Shown here: piece by piece, positions 42,549 through 52,826 of the stretch | Numbering within the stretch: the stretch's first letter is position 1 | How the letters are laid out: every line of letters starts with the position of its first letter | DNA from: Deinococcus sp. QL22 | GTDB lineage: Bacteria; Deinococcota; Deinococci; Deinococcales; Deinococcaceae | DNA length: 64,000 nucleotides | Direction of reading: 5' to 3' | Assembly: GCF_023370075.1 (NCBI RefSeq) | Contig: NZ_CP097149.1 | Location: forward strand, 2,850,001 to 2,914,000 | Notes under the pieces: generated by a model | The model's database searches: none | Seen by the model: the letters and a program-made list of their open reading frames with translations, nothing else | What the model was told of the DNA's origin: nothing | Translations under genes and position numbers: made by a program

Positions 42549-42719
42549 ATGCATTTCCTGACCGCCGAAATCAACGCCCTGCACGCCGAAGCCCTCCGCG
42601 CCGAAGCCAGACGTGAAGCCCAGGCCCGCGCCGCCCGGCAAGGCCAACCACAACGCCCAAGCTTCAGCTTCCACGCCCTCTTCCAGCGCCTCTTTGCTGC
42701 TCCAGTCCACCCCGCGTGA
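42549..42719 (+). CDS. Small basic/Ala-rich protein, 56 residues
   Basis: An ATG preceded by AAGAGG at good spacing opens a 56-codon frame that ends 39 bp before a strong terminator. The protein has an amphipathic helix (ALHAEALRAEARREAQARAA), then QGQPQRPSFSFHALFQRLFA. Several codons are GCC/CGC, as in real host genes. I do not recognise it. Its own terminator makes a free-standing gene likely. Confidence 0.6.
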   Translation: MHFLTAEINALHAEALRAEARREAQARAARQGQPQRPSFSFHALFQRLFAAPVHPA

Positions 42720-42758
42720 AGCAAGTCGCCTCCAGCGCCTCAGCCTGCAGCAACACAA

Positions 42759-42788
42759 CCCCCTCGGAAATTGAGGGGGCTATTTTTT
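42759..42788 (+). terminator. Terminator of the 56-residue protein gene
   Basis: CCCCCTC/GAGGGGG (42759-42765, 42773-42779), 7-nt loop, then CTATTTTTTT. Confidence 0.85.
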
Positions 42789-42866
42789 TGGTGTAGTGCA
42801 CACGCCGAACCAAACTAAGCTTCGATCAGCGCGAGTACAGGATTCATCTGATTCCTGTAACACATT

Positions 42867-43325
42867 TCATGTAACGGTGTCCGGTTCCAAACGTGTGAAA
42901 TAGGCGACGGCGTCAGACCTAAGGCCACTGCCTGCATACAACCGGTGTACTTCTGGCGCTTGGCGGCCTGTGACCAGCATGACCTTATAGGCCCCCAGGG
43001 ATCGTGCCAAAGCCATCGCAGCGGCCATCACCGCCTTTCCGATCCCTTGCCCGCGCTTCTCCACATGGGTCACCACATTCTCAATGAGCGCGTAGGGCCG
43101 CCCATTCTGCGTGAGATTGGGCATCACCACCAGCGTGGCCGTTCCCCACAAGCCGCCTTGCTCAGCCACGAGCACATGAATTTTAGAATCGTTCAGCATG
43201 ACCTGCCAAATGGGATCTGCTCTTTCTGGACTCAACTGGGGTGACGTGGGACTGAGTTGCTTGTAAAGAATTTGCAACTCGGGCAGATCGCTGTAGCGTG
43301 CACGGCGAATGAAGACTTGGGGCAT
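42867..43325 (-). CDS. GNAT family N-acetyltransferase
   Basis: A 152-residue single-domain acetyltransferase. IRRARYSDLPELQILYKQL starts the fold; VVTHVEKRGQGIGKAVM is the acetyl-CoA loop (about 88-104), and AYKVMLVTGRQAPEVHRLYA the C-terminal part. Substrate unknown. It lies 35 bp downstream of uvrC with its own -10 box in the gap. Confidence 0.88.
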   Translation of the reverse strand: MPQVFIRRARYSDLPELQILYKQLSPTSPQLSPERADPIWQVMLNDSKIHVLVAEQGGLWGTATLVVMPNLTQNGRPYALIENVVTHVEKRGQGIGKAVMAAAMALARSLGAYKVMLVTGRQAPEVHRLYAGSGLRSDAVAYFTRLEPDTVT

Positions 43326-43330
43326 AGGCC

Positions 43331-43336
43331 AGTCTA
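43331..43336 (-). promoter_or_regulatory. -10 box of GNAT gene (leaderless)
   Basis: TAGACT on the complement, 5 nt before the ATG at 43325. Confidence 0.45.
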
Positions 43337-43359
43337 GAGGGACATGACAACGGCGTTGT

Positions 43360-45216
43360 CTACAACGGTGCTGCGTTCGCTTCCCGCTGCACCAAAAAGT
43401 CTTTCACGCTCTGGGCCGCCCGTGCGTTCATGCCCGGTACACGCGCAATATGCTCTACAGGCGCACTCGCCAGATCCTCCAAACTCGTAAAGTGTTCCAG
43501 CAAGGCGTCCCGGCGCTTTTGCCCAATGCCCGGCAAGTCGTCGAACACGCTGCGGAGCATGTCCTGTCCACGCAATTTCCGGTGATACGACACGGCATAG
43601 TTGTGAACCTCATCGCGCACCCCGATCATCATGCGAAGGGCCGGATGCGTCTGCGGCAGCAACAATTCCCGCTCTACGCCGACTTCCGTCCCTTCGGTCA
43701 GCCACCACTGCGCCCCGAATCGTCCCGGCAAAATCAGGCGTTCTTCTCGTTTGGCGAGGCCCACGACTGGAACCCGAATATCGGCCTCTTTCAAGGCGTC
43801 CAGCGCGGCATTCACCTGCCCCCGCCCGCCGTCGATCAGCAACAGGTCGGGCAGCGGCAACTTGTCGGCCAAGCTTCCTGTAAACCGCCGCACAATCGTC
43901 TGCTTCATAGAGGTGTAATCGTCCGGGTGATCCAGCCCCTTGACCTTAAACCGTCGGTGCTCGCCCCGGCGACTGCGCCCGCCCTCGAACACCACCATGC
44001 CCGACACGATATTGCTGCCGAACAGGTTGGAGTTGTCGTACCCCTCGATGCGCCAGGGACGCTCCGGCAATGCCAGCACTTCACGCAGGGCGTCCAGTCC
44101 CGGATGGTCGCCGCGCCGCTCCAGCAGGGCCATTTCCGATTCCAGTCCGTTTATCGCATTGCGCTGGGCCATCTCGATCAGGTCAACCTTGTCGCCGCGT
44201 TTGGGCGTCCTCATTTCAATCTTACGGCCCGCCTTTTCGGTCAGAAACTCGCTCCACACAGGCGCGGCCTCGAAGTCTGCCGGAAGCAGGATCAGCCCCG
44301 GCACATGAGTGGCCTGCGTATAGTAGTCCTGCACGAAGGCTTCCACGATCTCGCCCTCGCCGCCGCTGCCGTCGCCTTCCGCGTCGGTCAGGAAGCGTTT
44401 GTCGCGGCCCACCACCCGACCCGCCCGCATCCGGAACAGTTGCACCATCGCGTACTCGCCCGCACGCGCCACACCCAGGAAATCCAGATCGGTTTCATCA
44501 CTCACAAAGGCGTGCTGCTCGGTGCCGAACAGTTTTTCAACGGCCTGCACCCGGTCACGCACGCGGGCGGCCTGCTCAAAATCCCGCCCGCGTGCAGCAA
44601 CGGCCATATCGTCGCGCAGGCGGGCAATCACGGGCGCGGCGCGGCCTTCCAGCAGCCCCTTCACGTCTTCCACGATCCGCGAATATTCGGCAGGGTCGGC
44701 TTTATCCACGCACGGCCCCAGGCAGCGCCCCATATGAAAATTCAGGCACGGGCGCGGCTTTTTTTGCAGCGGCAGCCCACTGTTCTTCCTCAGCGGAAAC
44801 ATCGTGTCGATCAGGTGTTTCACCCGCCGCACCGCCGAAGCATCCGGGTACGGCCCATAATAATTGGCCCCGTCCTTGATGACTCGCCGCGTCACCAGCA
44901 GCATCGGAAACTTTTCATTCGTCAGCTTCAGGAACGGGTAATGCTTGTCGTCCTTCAGCATCACGTTGTAATGCGGGCGGTGCTGCTTGATCAGGTTGGC
45001 TTCCAGCACCAGCGCCTCGACCTCGTTGCGGGCCGTAATAAATTCGAGCGTATCGGCCAGCGACGTGAATTTGCCGCTCTTGCCGCCCGCCTTGAAATGC
45101 TGGCCCACCCGCGAACGCAGGTTGTTGGCCTTGCCGATATAAATGGGCGTTCCGGTGCGGCGAAAAATGTACACGCCGGGCGTGGTAGGCAGCACGGGCA
45201 GGTCGTCAAAATGCAC
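43360..45216 (-). CDS. uvrC: Excinuclease ABC subunit C
   Basis: A 618-residue dual-incision nuclease of nucleotide excision repair. The GIY-YIG domain ([20 protein letters not shown], about 14-33) makes the 3' cut; a [12 protein letters not shown] Cys cluster ([13 protein letters not shown]) is present; the UVR motif near 205-240 contacts UvrB. The RNase H-like domain ([26 protein letters not shown]) makes the 5' cut, and helix-hairpin-helix motifs close the C-terminus. GTG start at 45216. UvrA and UvrB are elsewhere. Confidence 0.96.
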   Translation of the reverse strand: MHFDDLPVLPTTPGVYIFRRTGTPIYIGKANNLRSRVGQHFKAGGKSGKFTSLADTLEFITARNEVEALVLEANLIKQHRPHYNVMLKDDKHYPFLKLTNEKFPMLLVTRRVIKDGANYYGPYPDASAVRRVKHLIDTMFPLRKNSGLPLQKKPRPCLNFHMGRCLGPCVDKADPAEYSRIVEDVKGLLEGRAAPVIARLRDDMAVAARGRDFEQAARVRDRVQAVEKLFGTEQHAFVSDETDLDFLGVARAGEYAMVQLFRMRAGRVVGRDKRFLTDAEGDGSGGEGEIVEAFVQDYYTQATHVPGLILLPADFEAAPVWSEFLTEKAGRKIEMRTPKRGDKVDLIEMAQRNAINGLESEMALLERRGDHPGLDALREVLALPERPWRIEGYDNSNLFGSNIVSGMVVFEGGRSRRGEHRRFKVKGLDHPDDYTSMKQTIVRRFTGSLADKLPLPDLLLIDGGRGQVNAALDALKEADIRVPVVGLAKREERLILPGRFGAQWWLTEGTEVGVERELLLPQTHPALRMMIGVRDEVHNYAVSYHRKLRGQDMLRSVFDDLPGIGQKRRDALLEHFTSLEDLASAPVEHIARVPGMNARAAQSVKDFLVQREANAAPL

Positions 45217-45221
45217 GCTTT

Positions 45222-45227
45222 AGCATA
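45222..45227 (-). promoter_or_regulatory. -10 box of uvrC (leaderless GTG)
   Basis: TATGCT on the complement, 5 nt before the GTG at 45216. Confidence 0.45.
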
Positions 45228-45282
45228 GAGCGTAATGCCCCAGTGAACCGGATGCCCGCTCACGGCGGCTCAGCGTAGACGC

Positions 45283-45288
45283 TAATCT
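45283..45288 (+). promoter_or_regulatory. -10 box of histidine phosphatase gene (leaderless)
   Basis: TAATCT, 7 nt before the ATG at 45296. Confidence 0.45.
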
Positions 45289-45295
45289 GTACTTC

Positions 45296-45955
45296 ATGCC
45301 CGCTCAGCGTCCCTCCCCAGACCGCCTTTTTCTGGTTCGTCATGGCCGCACCGCTGGCAACGTCTCGCAGGTGTTGACCGGGGGCGCAGATGACCCTCTG
45401 GATGAGTTCGGGCAGATGCAGGCCCAAGCGGTAGCCGATTGGTTCGCCGCCCAGCACCTGGAATCACCGCGAATCTATACCAGTTCCTTCCTCCGCGCCC
45501 GCCAGACTGGAACTGCCATCGCGCAGGCATTAGGCGGCCAGATCATTGCTCTGGACGGACTGCAAGAGATTGCCCCCGGCGATTGGCAGGGGAGAGCTTA
45601 CGCCGACATGCACACCCACGTGCATGAACTGGTGCGGTCAGACGGCAGCTTCGGCTTTCCCCGTGGCGAAAGTCTGGCGGAAGTGGCGGCGCGATTCAAG
45701 GCAGCTCTTCACCCCGTGTTGGCCGAACCTGGAACTCCAATCGTCGTCGCTCATGGAGGCTCCCTGATTGCCTTCCTGACCGACCTGATGGGCACAGATG
45801 TGCAGCAGGCATGGTTAGATGGCCGATACGCACATGCGAACACAGCCGTCACAGAGTTGCGGAAGCTAGAGCAGGCCTGGCAGACGGTCATGATCGCCTC
45901 GACCAGCCATTTAGACAGCCATTTAGAGGGGCAAAATAAACCGAGTTTTCAATAA
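45296..45955 (+). CDS. Histidine phosphatase family protein (phosphoglycerate mutase-like)
   Basis: A 219-residue protein. LFLVRHGRTAGN holds the phospho-accepting His, ESPRIYTSSFLRARQTG the second Arg, EIAPGDWQGRAYADM the acid, and PIVVAHGGSLIAFL the second His. Members dephosphorylate sugar phosphates, cobalamin precursors or other small substrates; this one is not specific enough to name. Divergent from uvrC. Confidence 0.9.
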   Translation: MPAQRPSPDRLFLVRHGRTAGNVSQVLTGGADDPLDEFGQMQAQAVADWFAAQHLESPRIYTSSFLRARQTGTAIAQALGGQIIALDGLQEIAPGDWQGRAYADMHTHVHELVRSDGSFGFPRGESLAEVAARFKAALHPVLAEPGTPIVVAHGGSLIAFLTDLMGTDVQQAWLDGRYAHANTAVTELRKLEQAWQTVMIASTSHLDSHLEGQNKPSFQ

Positions 45956-45966
45956 AAAACAATAAT

Positions 45967-46001
45967 TTCACGACCCAGATTTATCGTGAATCATTTCACT
46001 T
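45967..46001. repeat. Convergent-end hairpin element, copy B
   Basis: TCACGA (45968-45973), a 10-nt loop with CAGATT, TCGTGA (45984-45989), then GTGAATCATTTCAC as in copy A. It lies between the convergent histidine phosphatase and aspS genes. Confidence 0.7.
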
Positions 46002-46068
46002 ACTTTATTTCGACACAAATTAGGGAGAGGCCCCCGTTCTCGCCTCTCCCCGCACAAGTTCCTAATCT

Positions 46069-47808
46069 CTACTCCGACTCAATCCGCGCCGCCACCTGAA
46101 CGCCCACCTCCGCCAACTGCCCTGCATCCACCGAAGCCGGAGCCAGCGCCATCAAATCCGCGCCGCGATTATTTTTGGGGAAGGCGATAACTTCACGGAT
46201 GCTCTGCGCTCCGGCCATCACCATCAACAGACGATCAAAGCCCCAAGCGATGCCGCCGTGCGGGGGCGTGCCCGCCGCCAACGCATCCAGAAAAAAGCCG
46301 AACTGGGCGTGTGCTTCCACTGGAGTAAATCCAATCGCCGCGAACATTTTTTCCTGCACGGCAGGATCATGAATCCGGATACTGCCGCCGCCAATTTCAA
46401 ATCCGTTGAGCACCAGATCGTAGGCCTGAGCGCGAATCTCGCCCTGCCGCTCGGTGCCAAACAGGTGAATATCGTCGGGGTGCGGAGCCGTAAAGGGATG
46501 GTGCATGTAGGTCCAGCGGGTATTGTCCTCGTCGTATTCCAACTGAGGAAATTCGGTGATCCATGAGACGTGGAACTGCCCCCCCGCCGCCAGACCGCAC
46601 AGGTCGCGCAGAGCCAGACGTACCGCGCCCAAAGCTGTCACCGCTTTTTGCCAGTCGCCCGCCGCAAACAGCAAGATGCCGCCCGATGCCACGCCTGTGC
46701 GCGAGATCAATTCTGCCGCCTGATCACCCACGAACTTGCTGATGCCACCCGTGAATCCATCGCCGTCACACTTCAGCCAGGCCAACCCTTTGGCCCCGTT
46801 CTGCTTGGCGACCCGCTCCAGCTCATCTATCTGCTTGCGCGTCAGCTCCGGCGCGGCGATGACTTTGACGCTGCCCGCACTGGCAAAGGCCTGAAACGCG
46901 CCGCCCGCAAACAGGTCAGTCACATCTACAAACGCCGATTCAAATCGCAAGTCGGGCTTGTCGGATCCGTATTTATCCATCGCCTCGAAGTACGACAGGC
47001 GTGGAAACGGCAGTGGCAATTCCACGTTCAGCACATCGCGGAAGACCGACGCCATCAAGCGCTCCTGAAGCTCCAGCACGTCGTCCTGCTCCACAAAACT
47101 CAGTTCCATATCCAGCTGCGTAAAGTCGGGCTGACGGTCTGCACGCAAATCCTCGTCGCGGAAGCAGCGGGCCAACTGGTAATAGCGGTCAAAGCCCGCG
47201 ATCATCAGCAGTTGCTTGAACAGCTGAGGCGACTGCGGCAGCGCATAAAATTCGCCCGGATTCAGGCGGCTGGGCACCAAGAAGTCACGCGCCCCTTCCG
47301 GCGTGGACTTGGTGAGCATCGGCGTTTCCACTGCAATAAACCCTTCTGCATCCAGAAAGCGCGTGACCGACGCCACGGCCTTACTGCGGAGCATCAGATT
47401 TCGCTGCATTTCGGGTCGGCGCAAATCCAGATAACGGAACTTCAGGCGGATATCCTCGGCCACACTGTCGCCCTTGTCCAACTCAAAGGGAGGCGTTTTG
47501 GCCGCGTTCAGCACTTTGACGCGGGAAGCGATGACTTCAAAATCAGCCGCGCCACCCTTGCGCTGGGCCTCCGGGCGCATCTGATACACGCCCTCGATCT
47601 CGGCCACGTATTCGGGGCGTAGACTGTTGGCCTCGGCAAAAGCCGCCGAATCGGGCTCCACCTGCACCTGCACGACGCCGCTGCGATCCCGCAGTTCTAT
47701 GAAAATCAGTCCGCCCAGATCGCGGCGGCGGTTGACCCAGCCCTGCAGCGTGACCGTCTGGGTGGCGTGCGTACCTTGCAGTTGTCCAATCATTGCCGTG
47801 CGTTTCAT
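46069..47808 (-). CDS. aspS: Aspartate-tRNA ligase, bacterial type
   Basis: A 579-residue class II synthetase. The OB-fold anticodon domain ([20 protein letters not shown]), motif 2 ([20 protein letters not shown]), the bacterial GAD insertion domain (about 290-410) and motif 3 ([15 protein letters not shown]) are all present. The bacterial-type length separates it from the archaeal non-discriminating AspRS2 that Deinococcus also carries. It overlaps hisS by four bases. Confidence 0.96.
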   Translation of the reverse strand: MKRTAMIGQLQGTHATQTVTLQGWVNRRRDLGGLIFIELRDRSGVVQVQVEPDSAAFAEANSLRPEYVAEIEGVYQMRPEAQRKGGAADFEVIASRVKVLNAAKTPPFELDKGDSVAEDIRLKFRYLDLRRPEMQRNLMLRSKAVASVTRFLDAEGFIAVETPMLTKSTPEGARDFLVPSRLNPGEFYALPQSPQLFKQLLMIAGFDRYYQLARCFRDEDLRADRQPDFTQLDMELSFVEQDDVLELQERLMASVFRDVLNVELPLPFPRLSYFEAMDKYGSDKPDLRFESAFVDVTDLFAGGAFQAFASAGSVKVIAAPELTRKQIDELERVAKQNGAKGLAWLKCDGDGFTGGISKFVGDQAAELISRTGVASGGILLFAAGDWQKAVTALGAVRLALRDLCGLAAGGQFHVSWITEFPQLEYDEDNTRWTYMHHPFTAPHPDDIHLFGTERQGEIRAQAYDLVLNGFEIGGGSIRIHDPAVQEKMFAAIGFTPVEAHAQFGFFLDALAAGTPPHGGIAWGFDRLLMVMAGAQSIREVIAFPKNNRGADLMALAPASVDAGQLAEVGVQVAARIESE

Positions 47809-49103
47809 GCGTTCTCCAATTCAGCTAAGACTGCGTTCAGGTCATCCAGTGCGACTTCCCGCTGTTCACCCGATGCCAGATTTTTCAGATTCAGGACGCG
47901 GCGCTGTGCCTCATCCGTGCCGATAACGGCAGCATATCGGGCGCGGCGGCGCTCGGCGTCCCGAAAAGCGTTGCCGGGTTTCTGGGCCTTGTAGGCAAAT
48001 TCCACACGGGCCACTGCACGTGCACTCAGCGCAGTCTGGGCAGCGAGGCCCACATTCTCCGCGTCCATCGAGGCGAGGTACAGCAGCGGCCCCGGCGTCT
48101 GCGGCAGGCCCACACCCTCGGCTTCCAGCGCCAGCAGCAGCCGTTCTATGCCAAAGGCCCAGCCGATGCCCGGCACTTCTGGCCCGCCGAGCTGTGCACT
48201 GAGGCCGTCATAGCGCCCGCCCCCACCGAGGGCCGACTTTGCGCCGACGCCCTCGTGGTGCAGTTCCCAGGCCGTGCGGCGGTAATAATCCAGCCCGCGC
48301 ACGATGCTGGGGTCAAGGTCATAATCCACGCCCCACGCGGCTAAATACGCCTGCACCTCTGCAAAGTGGGCCGCCGCCTCCGCACCCAAAAAGTCCAGCA
48401 TGGGGCGCACACTCAGTTCACGAATCAGGGCCTGATCTTCCGCGCTCTTGCTGTCCAGAATCCGCATCGGGTTGCGGGTCAGACGGTCACGCGAGTCGTC
48501 CGAGAGGCGCTCCAGCTGAGGCGAGAACACCCCGCGCAGGTACTCGTTGTAGTTGTCCCGGTCTGCCGGATCGCCAATGCTGCCCAGCTTCACGCGCACG
48601 CCCGTCAGCCCCAACGCCCGCACCACATCCACCATCAGCGCAATCGCTTCGGCGTCTACGAGTGCATCAGCGCTGCCCAATACCTCGTAATCCACCTGAT
48701 GAAACTGGCGATAGCGTCCCTGCTGCACATTTTCAGCACGGAACATCGGCCCATGCGTCCACAATTTCAGCGGCGCGGGCAACTGCTTCAGCCCATTTTG
48801 CAGGAAGGCGCGGACAATGCCCGCCGTCCCCTCTGGCCGCAAAATAAAGCCGCCGTGATCGCCAAAGTAGGTCACGGTAAACATCTCTTTCCGGACAATG
48901 TCGGTGCTGCCGCCCACGCCACGCTTGACCAATTCGGCTTCTTCGAAAATCGGTGTGGCTATGAATTGCGCCCCAGCGCGCTCCAGCACACTGCGGGCGA
49001 TAGTGGTCAGATGGGTGTGAGCCGACGCGCTAGCAAAACTTTTGAGGGCCGGAGTGCCTTCCGGTAAGAGGTCATTGGTGCCTTTCGGACGGTTAATCGC
49101 CAT
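47805..49103 (-). CDS. hisS: Histidine-tRNA ligase
   Basis: A 432-residue class II synthetase. [15 protein letters not shown] is the start, [16 protein letters not shown] motif 2 region, [16 protein letters not shown] and GGGRYDGL the histidine loop, and [15 protein letters not shown] motif 3, followed by the anticodon-binding domain. ATG at 49103 matches the family start; 22 upstream codons are not supported. Forms an operon with aspS. Confidence 0.96.
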   Translation of the reverse strand: MAINRPKGTNDLLPEGTPALKSFASASAHTHLTTIARSVLERAGAQFIATPIFEEAELVKRGVGGSTDIVRKEMFTVTYFGDHGGFILRPEGTAGIVRAFLQNGLKQLPAPLKLWTHGPMFRAENVQQGRYRQFHQVDYEVLGSADALVDAEAIALMVDVVRALGLTGVRVKLGSIGDPADRDNYNEYLRGVFSPQLERLSDDSRDRLTRNPMRILDSKSAEDQALIRELSVRPMLDFLGAEAAAHFAEVQAYLAAWGVDYDLDPSIVRGLDYYRRTAWELHHEGVGAKSALGGGGRYDGLSAQLGGPEVPGIGWAFGIERLLLALEAEGVGLPQTPGPLLYLASMDAENVGLAAQTALSARAVARVEFAYKAQKPGNAFRDAERRRARYAAVIGTDEAQRRVLNLKNLASGEQREVALDDLNAVLAELENA

Positions 49104-49113
49104 AACGCCCCGG

Positions 49114-49119
49114 AGTCTA
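49114..49119 (-). promoter_or_regulatory. -10 box of hisS-aspS operon
   Basis: TAGACT on the complement, 10 nt before the ATG at 49103, leaving a leader of only a few bases. Confidence 0.4.
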
Positions 49120-49223
49120 CAGGGCGGCGGGCCGGGAATGGATTGGCCTGATGGCGCAGCCACACACAATGGACAGGGGAGAGGGCGGCCCCGTACCAGC
49201 AGGCCGCCCCCAAGCGAGAGAAC

Positions 49224-49610
49224 TTACTGGCCGACGCTGTAAGGCAGGCCGTTGGACTTCGAGGCTCCGACCATAATAAAGAGGTACCCGCTGCCCGCAG
49301 GCAGATCAGAGGGCACGGTGAAGGTGATTTCGTCTGCCGTCCAACTTTGAATGGCGTTGGCTGGCAGGTCGAAACCGCCGCTTCCATCAAAGGCCACGCC
49401 CATCCGAATCTTGGCACTGGCGGGGCCGCCCAGGTAACGTCCCTGAACAGTCAGAGTGCCGCCGCGAACAACGGGGGCGGAAACTTTGTAGAGCACAGGC
49501 GCAACCGTTACAAACCGCTCCGTGCCAGCCTGCTGACGCGGCGCACAGGAAGAAAGCGAACCAAGAAACAGGCCAGTCATCAGTAAAGAACCCACCAAGA
49601 AACGCGCCAT
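49224..49610 (-). CDS. Lipoprotein with IPT/TIG domain
   Basis: A 128-residue exported lipoprotein: [20 protein letters not shown] then SC gives a lipobox ending at Cys22. The mature part has one TIG-like immunoglobulin fold ([40 protein letters not shown]). GGAGGC lies 6 nt upstream of the ATG at 49610; a much longer open frame upstream belongs to the antisense of the lipid kinase and is not used. Function unknown, probably surface binding. Confidence 0.82.
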   Translation of the reverse strand: MARFLVGSLLMTGLFLGSLSSCAPRQQAGTERFVTVAPVLYKVSAPVVRGGTLTVQGRYLGGPASAKIRMGVAFDGSGGFDLPANAIQSWTADEITFTVPSDLPAGSGYLFIMVGASKSNGLPYSVGQ

Positions 49611-49646
49611 AAAGAGCCTCCGTGCGGGCAGTCTAATGAGCCTCGT

Positions 49647-50642
49647 ATGACCGGTCAAATCACCCCCCCCACTGCGGCCACGTTTGCCGCACTTTCTGAC
49701 GCAGATCAGGCCACCCTCGCTCCCCTTGCCGGCAGGCGGGTGATGGTGGTCTTCAATCCAAAAAGCGGCCAGGGCGACAGCGATTTGCCCGCATTTATCG
49801 CCTTTTTGAAGGATGCCGGAGCAGACGTTACCGAGCGCGAACTCGTGCCCGAAAAACCCATGAGCAGCTATGTGGAGGACATCGCGTCGTTTGATGTGGT
49901 GGTGGGCGCGGGCGGTGACGGCACGGTGAGCAGCCTCGCGTATGCCAGCCGCTACAAGAATGTGCCGCTGCTGGCGTACCCGGCGGGGACGGCCAACCTG
50001 ATCGCGCAGAATCTTGACTTGCCCCGCGATCCGCTGGCATTGGCGCAAGTGGTCGCAGGCGCACATACCGTGCGGGTGGATCTGGGCGAACTGGAAGTAC
50101 GCGGCGAACAACACGGCTTTGCCATGCTGGCCGGGGCCGGGGCCGACGCCGCCATGATCCGCGATTCCGAGGAACTCAAGGAAAAGTTTGGCGCGATGGC
50201 CTACGTCATGAGCGCCATGAAGCAGCTGAATCCCAAGAAAACCACCTTCCACCTTGTCCTAGACGGCGAAAAGCGTGAGTTTGAAGGCATCGGCGTGATG
50301 GTCGCTAACTTCGGCATGGCAAATTACCGCCTGCCGATCACCACCGACATCAGCCCCAGCGATGGCCGGTTTACCGTGGTGCTGTTGAAGGCGGGAAACA
50401 TCATGCGCCTTGTGCCCAACCTGATCGATTCCGTGCGGGCCAAGCTGAATCTGGGCGATCCCCTGTTCAGTGGCAACTTGGAAACAGTGGAAGCCAAGGA
50501 AGTCAGCGTGGTGGCGGAAGAACCCTTTCCCCTGCAGTACGACGGCGAACTGCATGAGGAAACCACGCCTTTCACAGCCAAGATTCTGCCGGGAGCGATC
50601 CGGTTCCTGACGGCGGCCAAGAAGGCGGATCTGGATACCTGA
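49647..50642 (+). CDS. Diacylglycerol kinase-family lipid kinase
   Basis: A 331-residue kinase of the YegS/DgkB type. [20 protein letters not shown] starts the catalytic domain, [17 protein letters not shown] is the GGDGT nucleotide loop, and [12 protein letters not shown] the phosphate loop. The C-terminal domain ends [13 protein letters not shown]. An N-terminal extension of about 30 residues precedes it. It phosphorylates diacylglycerol or a related lipid. Divergent from the TIG lipoprotein, 36 bp apart. Confidence 0.9.
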   Translation: MTGQITPPTAATFAALSDADQATLAPLAGRRVMVVFNPKSGQGDSDLPAFIAFLKDAGADVTERELVPEKPMSSYVEDIASFDVVVGAGGDGTVSSLAYASRYKNVPLLAYPAGTANLIAQNLDLPRDPLALAQVVAGAHTVRVDLGELEVRGEQHGFAMLAGAGADAAMIRDSEELKEKFGAMAYVMSAMKQLNPKKTTFHLVLDGEKREFEGIGVMVANFGMANYRLPITTDISPSDGRFTVVLLKAGNIMRLVPNLIDSVRAKLNLGDPLFSGNLETVEAKEVSVVAEEPFPLQYDGELHEETTPFTAKILPGAIRFLTAAKKADLDT

Positions 50643-50662
50643 AAGCGGTGACTGGACAACAC

Positions 50663-50708
50663 AAAAGATAACCAGCCGGAGCATTCACGCCCCGGCTGGT
50701 TATCTTTT
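50663..50708. terminator. Bidirectional terminator between lipid kinase and glnQ-type gene
   Basis: A 17-bp perfect stem (50663-50679 with 50692-50708), 12-nt loop, with A-run and T-run at the outer ends, serving both convergent genes. Confidence 0.9.
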
Positions 50709-50715
50709 GCTCGAT

Positions 50716-51498
50716 TCAGTGGCCCAAAACCTTGCTCAAAAACGCTTTGGCCCGCTCATGCTGGGGGTTGTTGTAGAACTGCTCCGGCGTCGTATCTTCC
50801 ACGATATTGCCCTGATCGAAGAACACCAGACGGTCAGCGACTTCCCGCGCAAAACCCATTTCGTGCGTCACACACAGCATGGTCATGCCGCTGCCTGCCA
50901 AGCCCTTCATCACGTCCAACACTTCTTTGATCATTTCGGGGTCTAGGGCCGAGGTGGGTTCGTCGAACAGCATCACTTTGGGATCCATCGCCAACGCGCG
51001 GGCAATCGCCACCCGTTGCTGCTGCCCGCCCGACAATTGGGCCGGGTATTTGTGGGCCTGTTCCTCGATGCCTACCCGTGTCAGCAACTCCATGGCACGC
51101 GCCTCGGCCTGCGCTTTGGGCTGCTTGCGTACCCGAATGGGAGCGAGCGACACGTTTTGCAGCACGGTCAGGTGCGGAAACAGGTTGAAGCTCTGAAACA
51201 CCATGCCCACTTCCCGGCGAATGGCGTCCAAATTCTGCCCATCCTTGAGTTCCATCCCGTCGACGACAATAGTGCCCTGATCGTGCGCCTCTAGGCGGTT
51301 GATGGTGCGAATAAAAGTGGATTTTCCGCTGCCCGATGGCCCGATAATGACCACCACCTCGCCCGACTGCACCGACATATTTACCCCGCGCAGGGCGTGA
51401 AAGCTGCCGAAATGCTTGTGGACATCAACGGCTTTGATGATCGGTTCGCCGGATTTGGGGGGCATTGCCTGCTTGTTGAGAGTGGGATGGGCGGTCAT
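50716..51498 (-). CDS. Amino-acid ABC transporter ATP-binding protein (GlnQ/HisP family)
   Basis: A 260-residue ATPase. Walker [11 protein letters not shown]-loop [18 protein letters not shown], signature [15 protein letters not shown], Walker [15 protein letters not shown] and H-loop CVTHEMGFA are all intact. The start at 51498 follows GGAGGATTT; 20 upstream codons are unsupported. Polar amino-acid uptake is indicated by family, but no permease or binding protein gene is adjacent. Confidence 0.94.
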   Translation of the reverse strand: MTAHPTLNKQAMPPKSGEPIIKAVDVHKHFGSFHALRGVNMSVQSGEVVVIIGPSGSGKSTFIRTINRLEAHDQGTIVVDGMELKDGQNLDAIRREVGMVFQSFNLFPHLTVLQNVSLAPIRVRKQPKAQAEARAMELLTRVGIEEQAHKYPAQLSGGQQQRVAIARALAMDPKVMLFDEPTSALDPEMIKEVLDVMKGLAGSGMTMLCVTHEMGFAREVADRLVFFDQGNIVEDTTPEQFYNNPQHERAKAFLSKVLGH

Positions 51499-51600
51499 AA
51501 ATCCTCCAGAATAAATGAGACGGCGTTGTCGGTTGCTGGGGCCAGTGTAAACCCACAACCGGAGCGAAACGGCACCACGCCTGAACAGGGAAGACCCGGC

Positions 51601-52596
51601 TTAGACAAAGCCCTCCATCACTTCATCCAGGTCGTCCTCGGGCAATTCCACGTAGCGGCGGGTGGTATCCACCTGTTCGTGGCCCAAAAATCCGGCCACC
51701 CGTGTGAAGTCCTTGACGGCGGCGTATAACTGCGTGCCCGCGTATTTTCGCCCGGCGTGAAAACCCCGAAATTCATGCTCTCGCCCGCATTTCAGCGCCA
51801 GCTTTTGCAGCCGCTCGTAGGCGCTGGAATAGGCCGAAAAGGAGAACAGGCGGCTGGTGGGCGTGGAAACCATTTCCGCCTTCAGTGCCTCCAGCGCTTC
51901 CCGCAGCCTGGCACTCAGCGGCACAATTCTTGCCTTGTCGCCTTTGCCGTGCGCCACCAGCAACCGCCTGCGCCGCAAGTCTATGTTGCCCCATTCCACC
52001 GCCAGAGCTTCGGCAATCCGCAGGCCCGCATGCGTGAGCAGCAGCACCAGCACGGCTTCCTGCGCGTCGGCCTCGGCCAGCATCGCCTGCACAAAATCGG
52101 CGCGGTATGGGGGATTTTTCACGATGCCTTTGGTGCGGTCTTTGGGGCGCTTCACGTCGCCAAAAGGATCGGCGTCGGTGGCCCCGGCCCAGCGCAGGGC
52201 GCGGTACAGGGCAGACGCGGCGGCGACACGGGCCTGCACGGTGGCAGGCTTCAGACCCGATGCACTGAGGCTTGCCACATATAGCGCGGGTTCGCGGCGG
52301 CCCGGATGGGTCAGGTTCCAGGCATGGACGCTGGCGTGTTCCACCACCACCTTCACGCCCGTTTTGTAGGCCCGCAAGGTATGGGGGCTGACGCGCACGC
52401 CCGCGCTGGTATCGCTGCTCAGGCAGGCAAGCGTGAGTGCCCACAGGTCTTCAAAGTCTTTGTCGCGGGCCGCGCGAATGGCCCGCACCCGCAGGGCTTC
52501 GTCGGTCAGTCCTGCAAAAGCGCGGGCCTGGGCTAGGCGGTCACCGGAGTACAGGACGGGGGCGGACGGTGGAGCGGTGGACAGTTCGTCTGGCAT
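51601..52596 (-). CDS. Tyrosine recombinase (XerC/XerD or integrase type)
   Basis: A 331-residue site-specific recombinase. The N-terminal SAM-like DNA-binding domain spans about 40-150. The catalytic residues are complete: Arg193 (THAGLRIAEAL), Lys218 region (AHGKGDKARIVPL), His280 and Arg283 (GFHAGRKY), His306 (LGHEQVDTT) and Tyr315. It might be the chromosome dimer resolvase or a stand-alone recombinase; I saw no flanking inverted repeats, tRNA or phage genes. The ATG at 52596 lies 8 nt after TATCAT. Confidence 0.9.
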   Translation of the reverse strand: MPDELSTAPPSAPVLYSGDRLAQARAFAGLTDEALRVRAIRAARDKDFEDLWALTLACLSSDTSAGVRVSPHTLRAYKTGVKVVVEHASVHAWNLTHPGRREPALYVASLSASGLKPATVQARVAAASALYRALRWAGATDADPFGDVKRPKDRTKGIVKNPPYRADFVQAMLAEADAQEAVLVLLLTHAGLRIAEALAVEWGNIDLRRRRLLVAHGKGDKARIVPLSARLREALEALKAEMVSTPTSRLFSFSAYSSAYERLQKLALKCGREHEFRGFHAGRKYAGTQLYAAVKDFTRVAGFLGHEQVDTTRRYVELPEDDLDEVMEGFV

Positions 52597-52604
52597 TTCA
52601 GCCG

Positions 52605-52610
52605 ATGATA
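52605..52610 (-). promoter_or_regulatory. -10 box of recombinase gene (leaderless)
   Basis: TATCAT on the complement, 8 nt before the ATG at 52596. The remaining 200 bp to the lnt stop hold no gene I can support. Confidence 0.4.
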
Positions 52611-52826
52611 ACAAGCCTTATCAACGGCGGGAAAAGGGCGAGAACCGTAAATTCTGGGCTATGAGCAGTAAACAGCTATAAACATCGTCCCACACGGCAT
52701 AAATCAGGCAAGCTCACAGGAAGGCCGTGAAGGCCCGCCGAATCACAGTCAAGGGGGAAAACACCAACCGATTTGACAGGTGCCAGCGAGATACTCAGTT
52801 CATGGCGCAAGGTGTAGAGCTTCTGT

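Noticed and set aside
43450..45228. 592-codon frame opposite uvrC
   Set aside because: Antisense shadow of uvrC.
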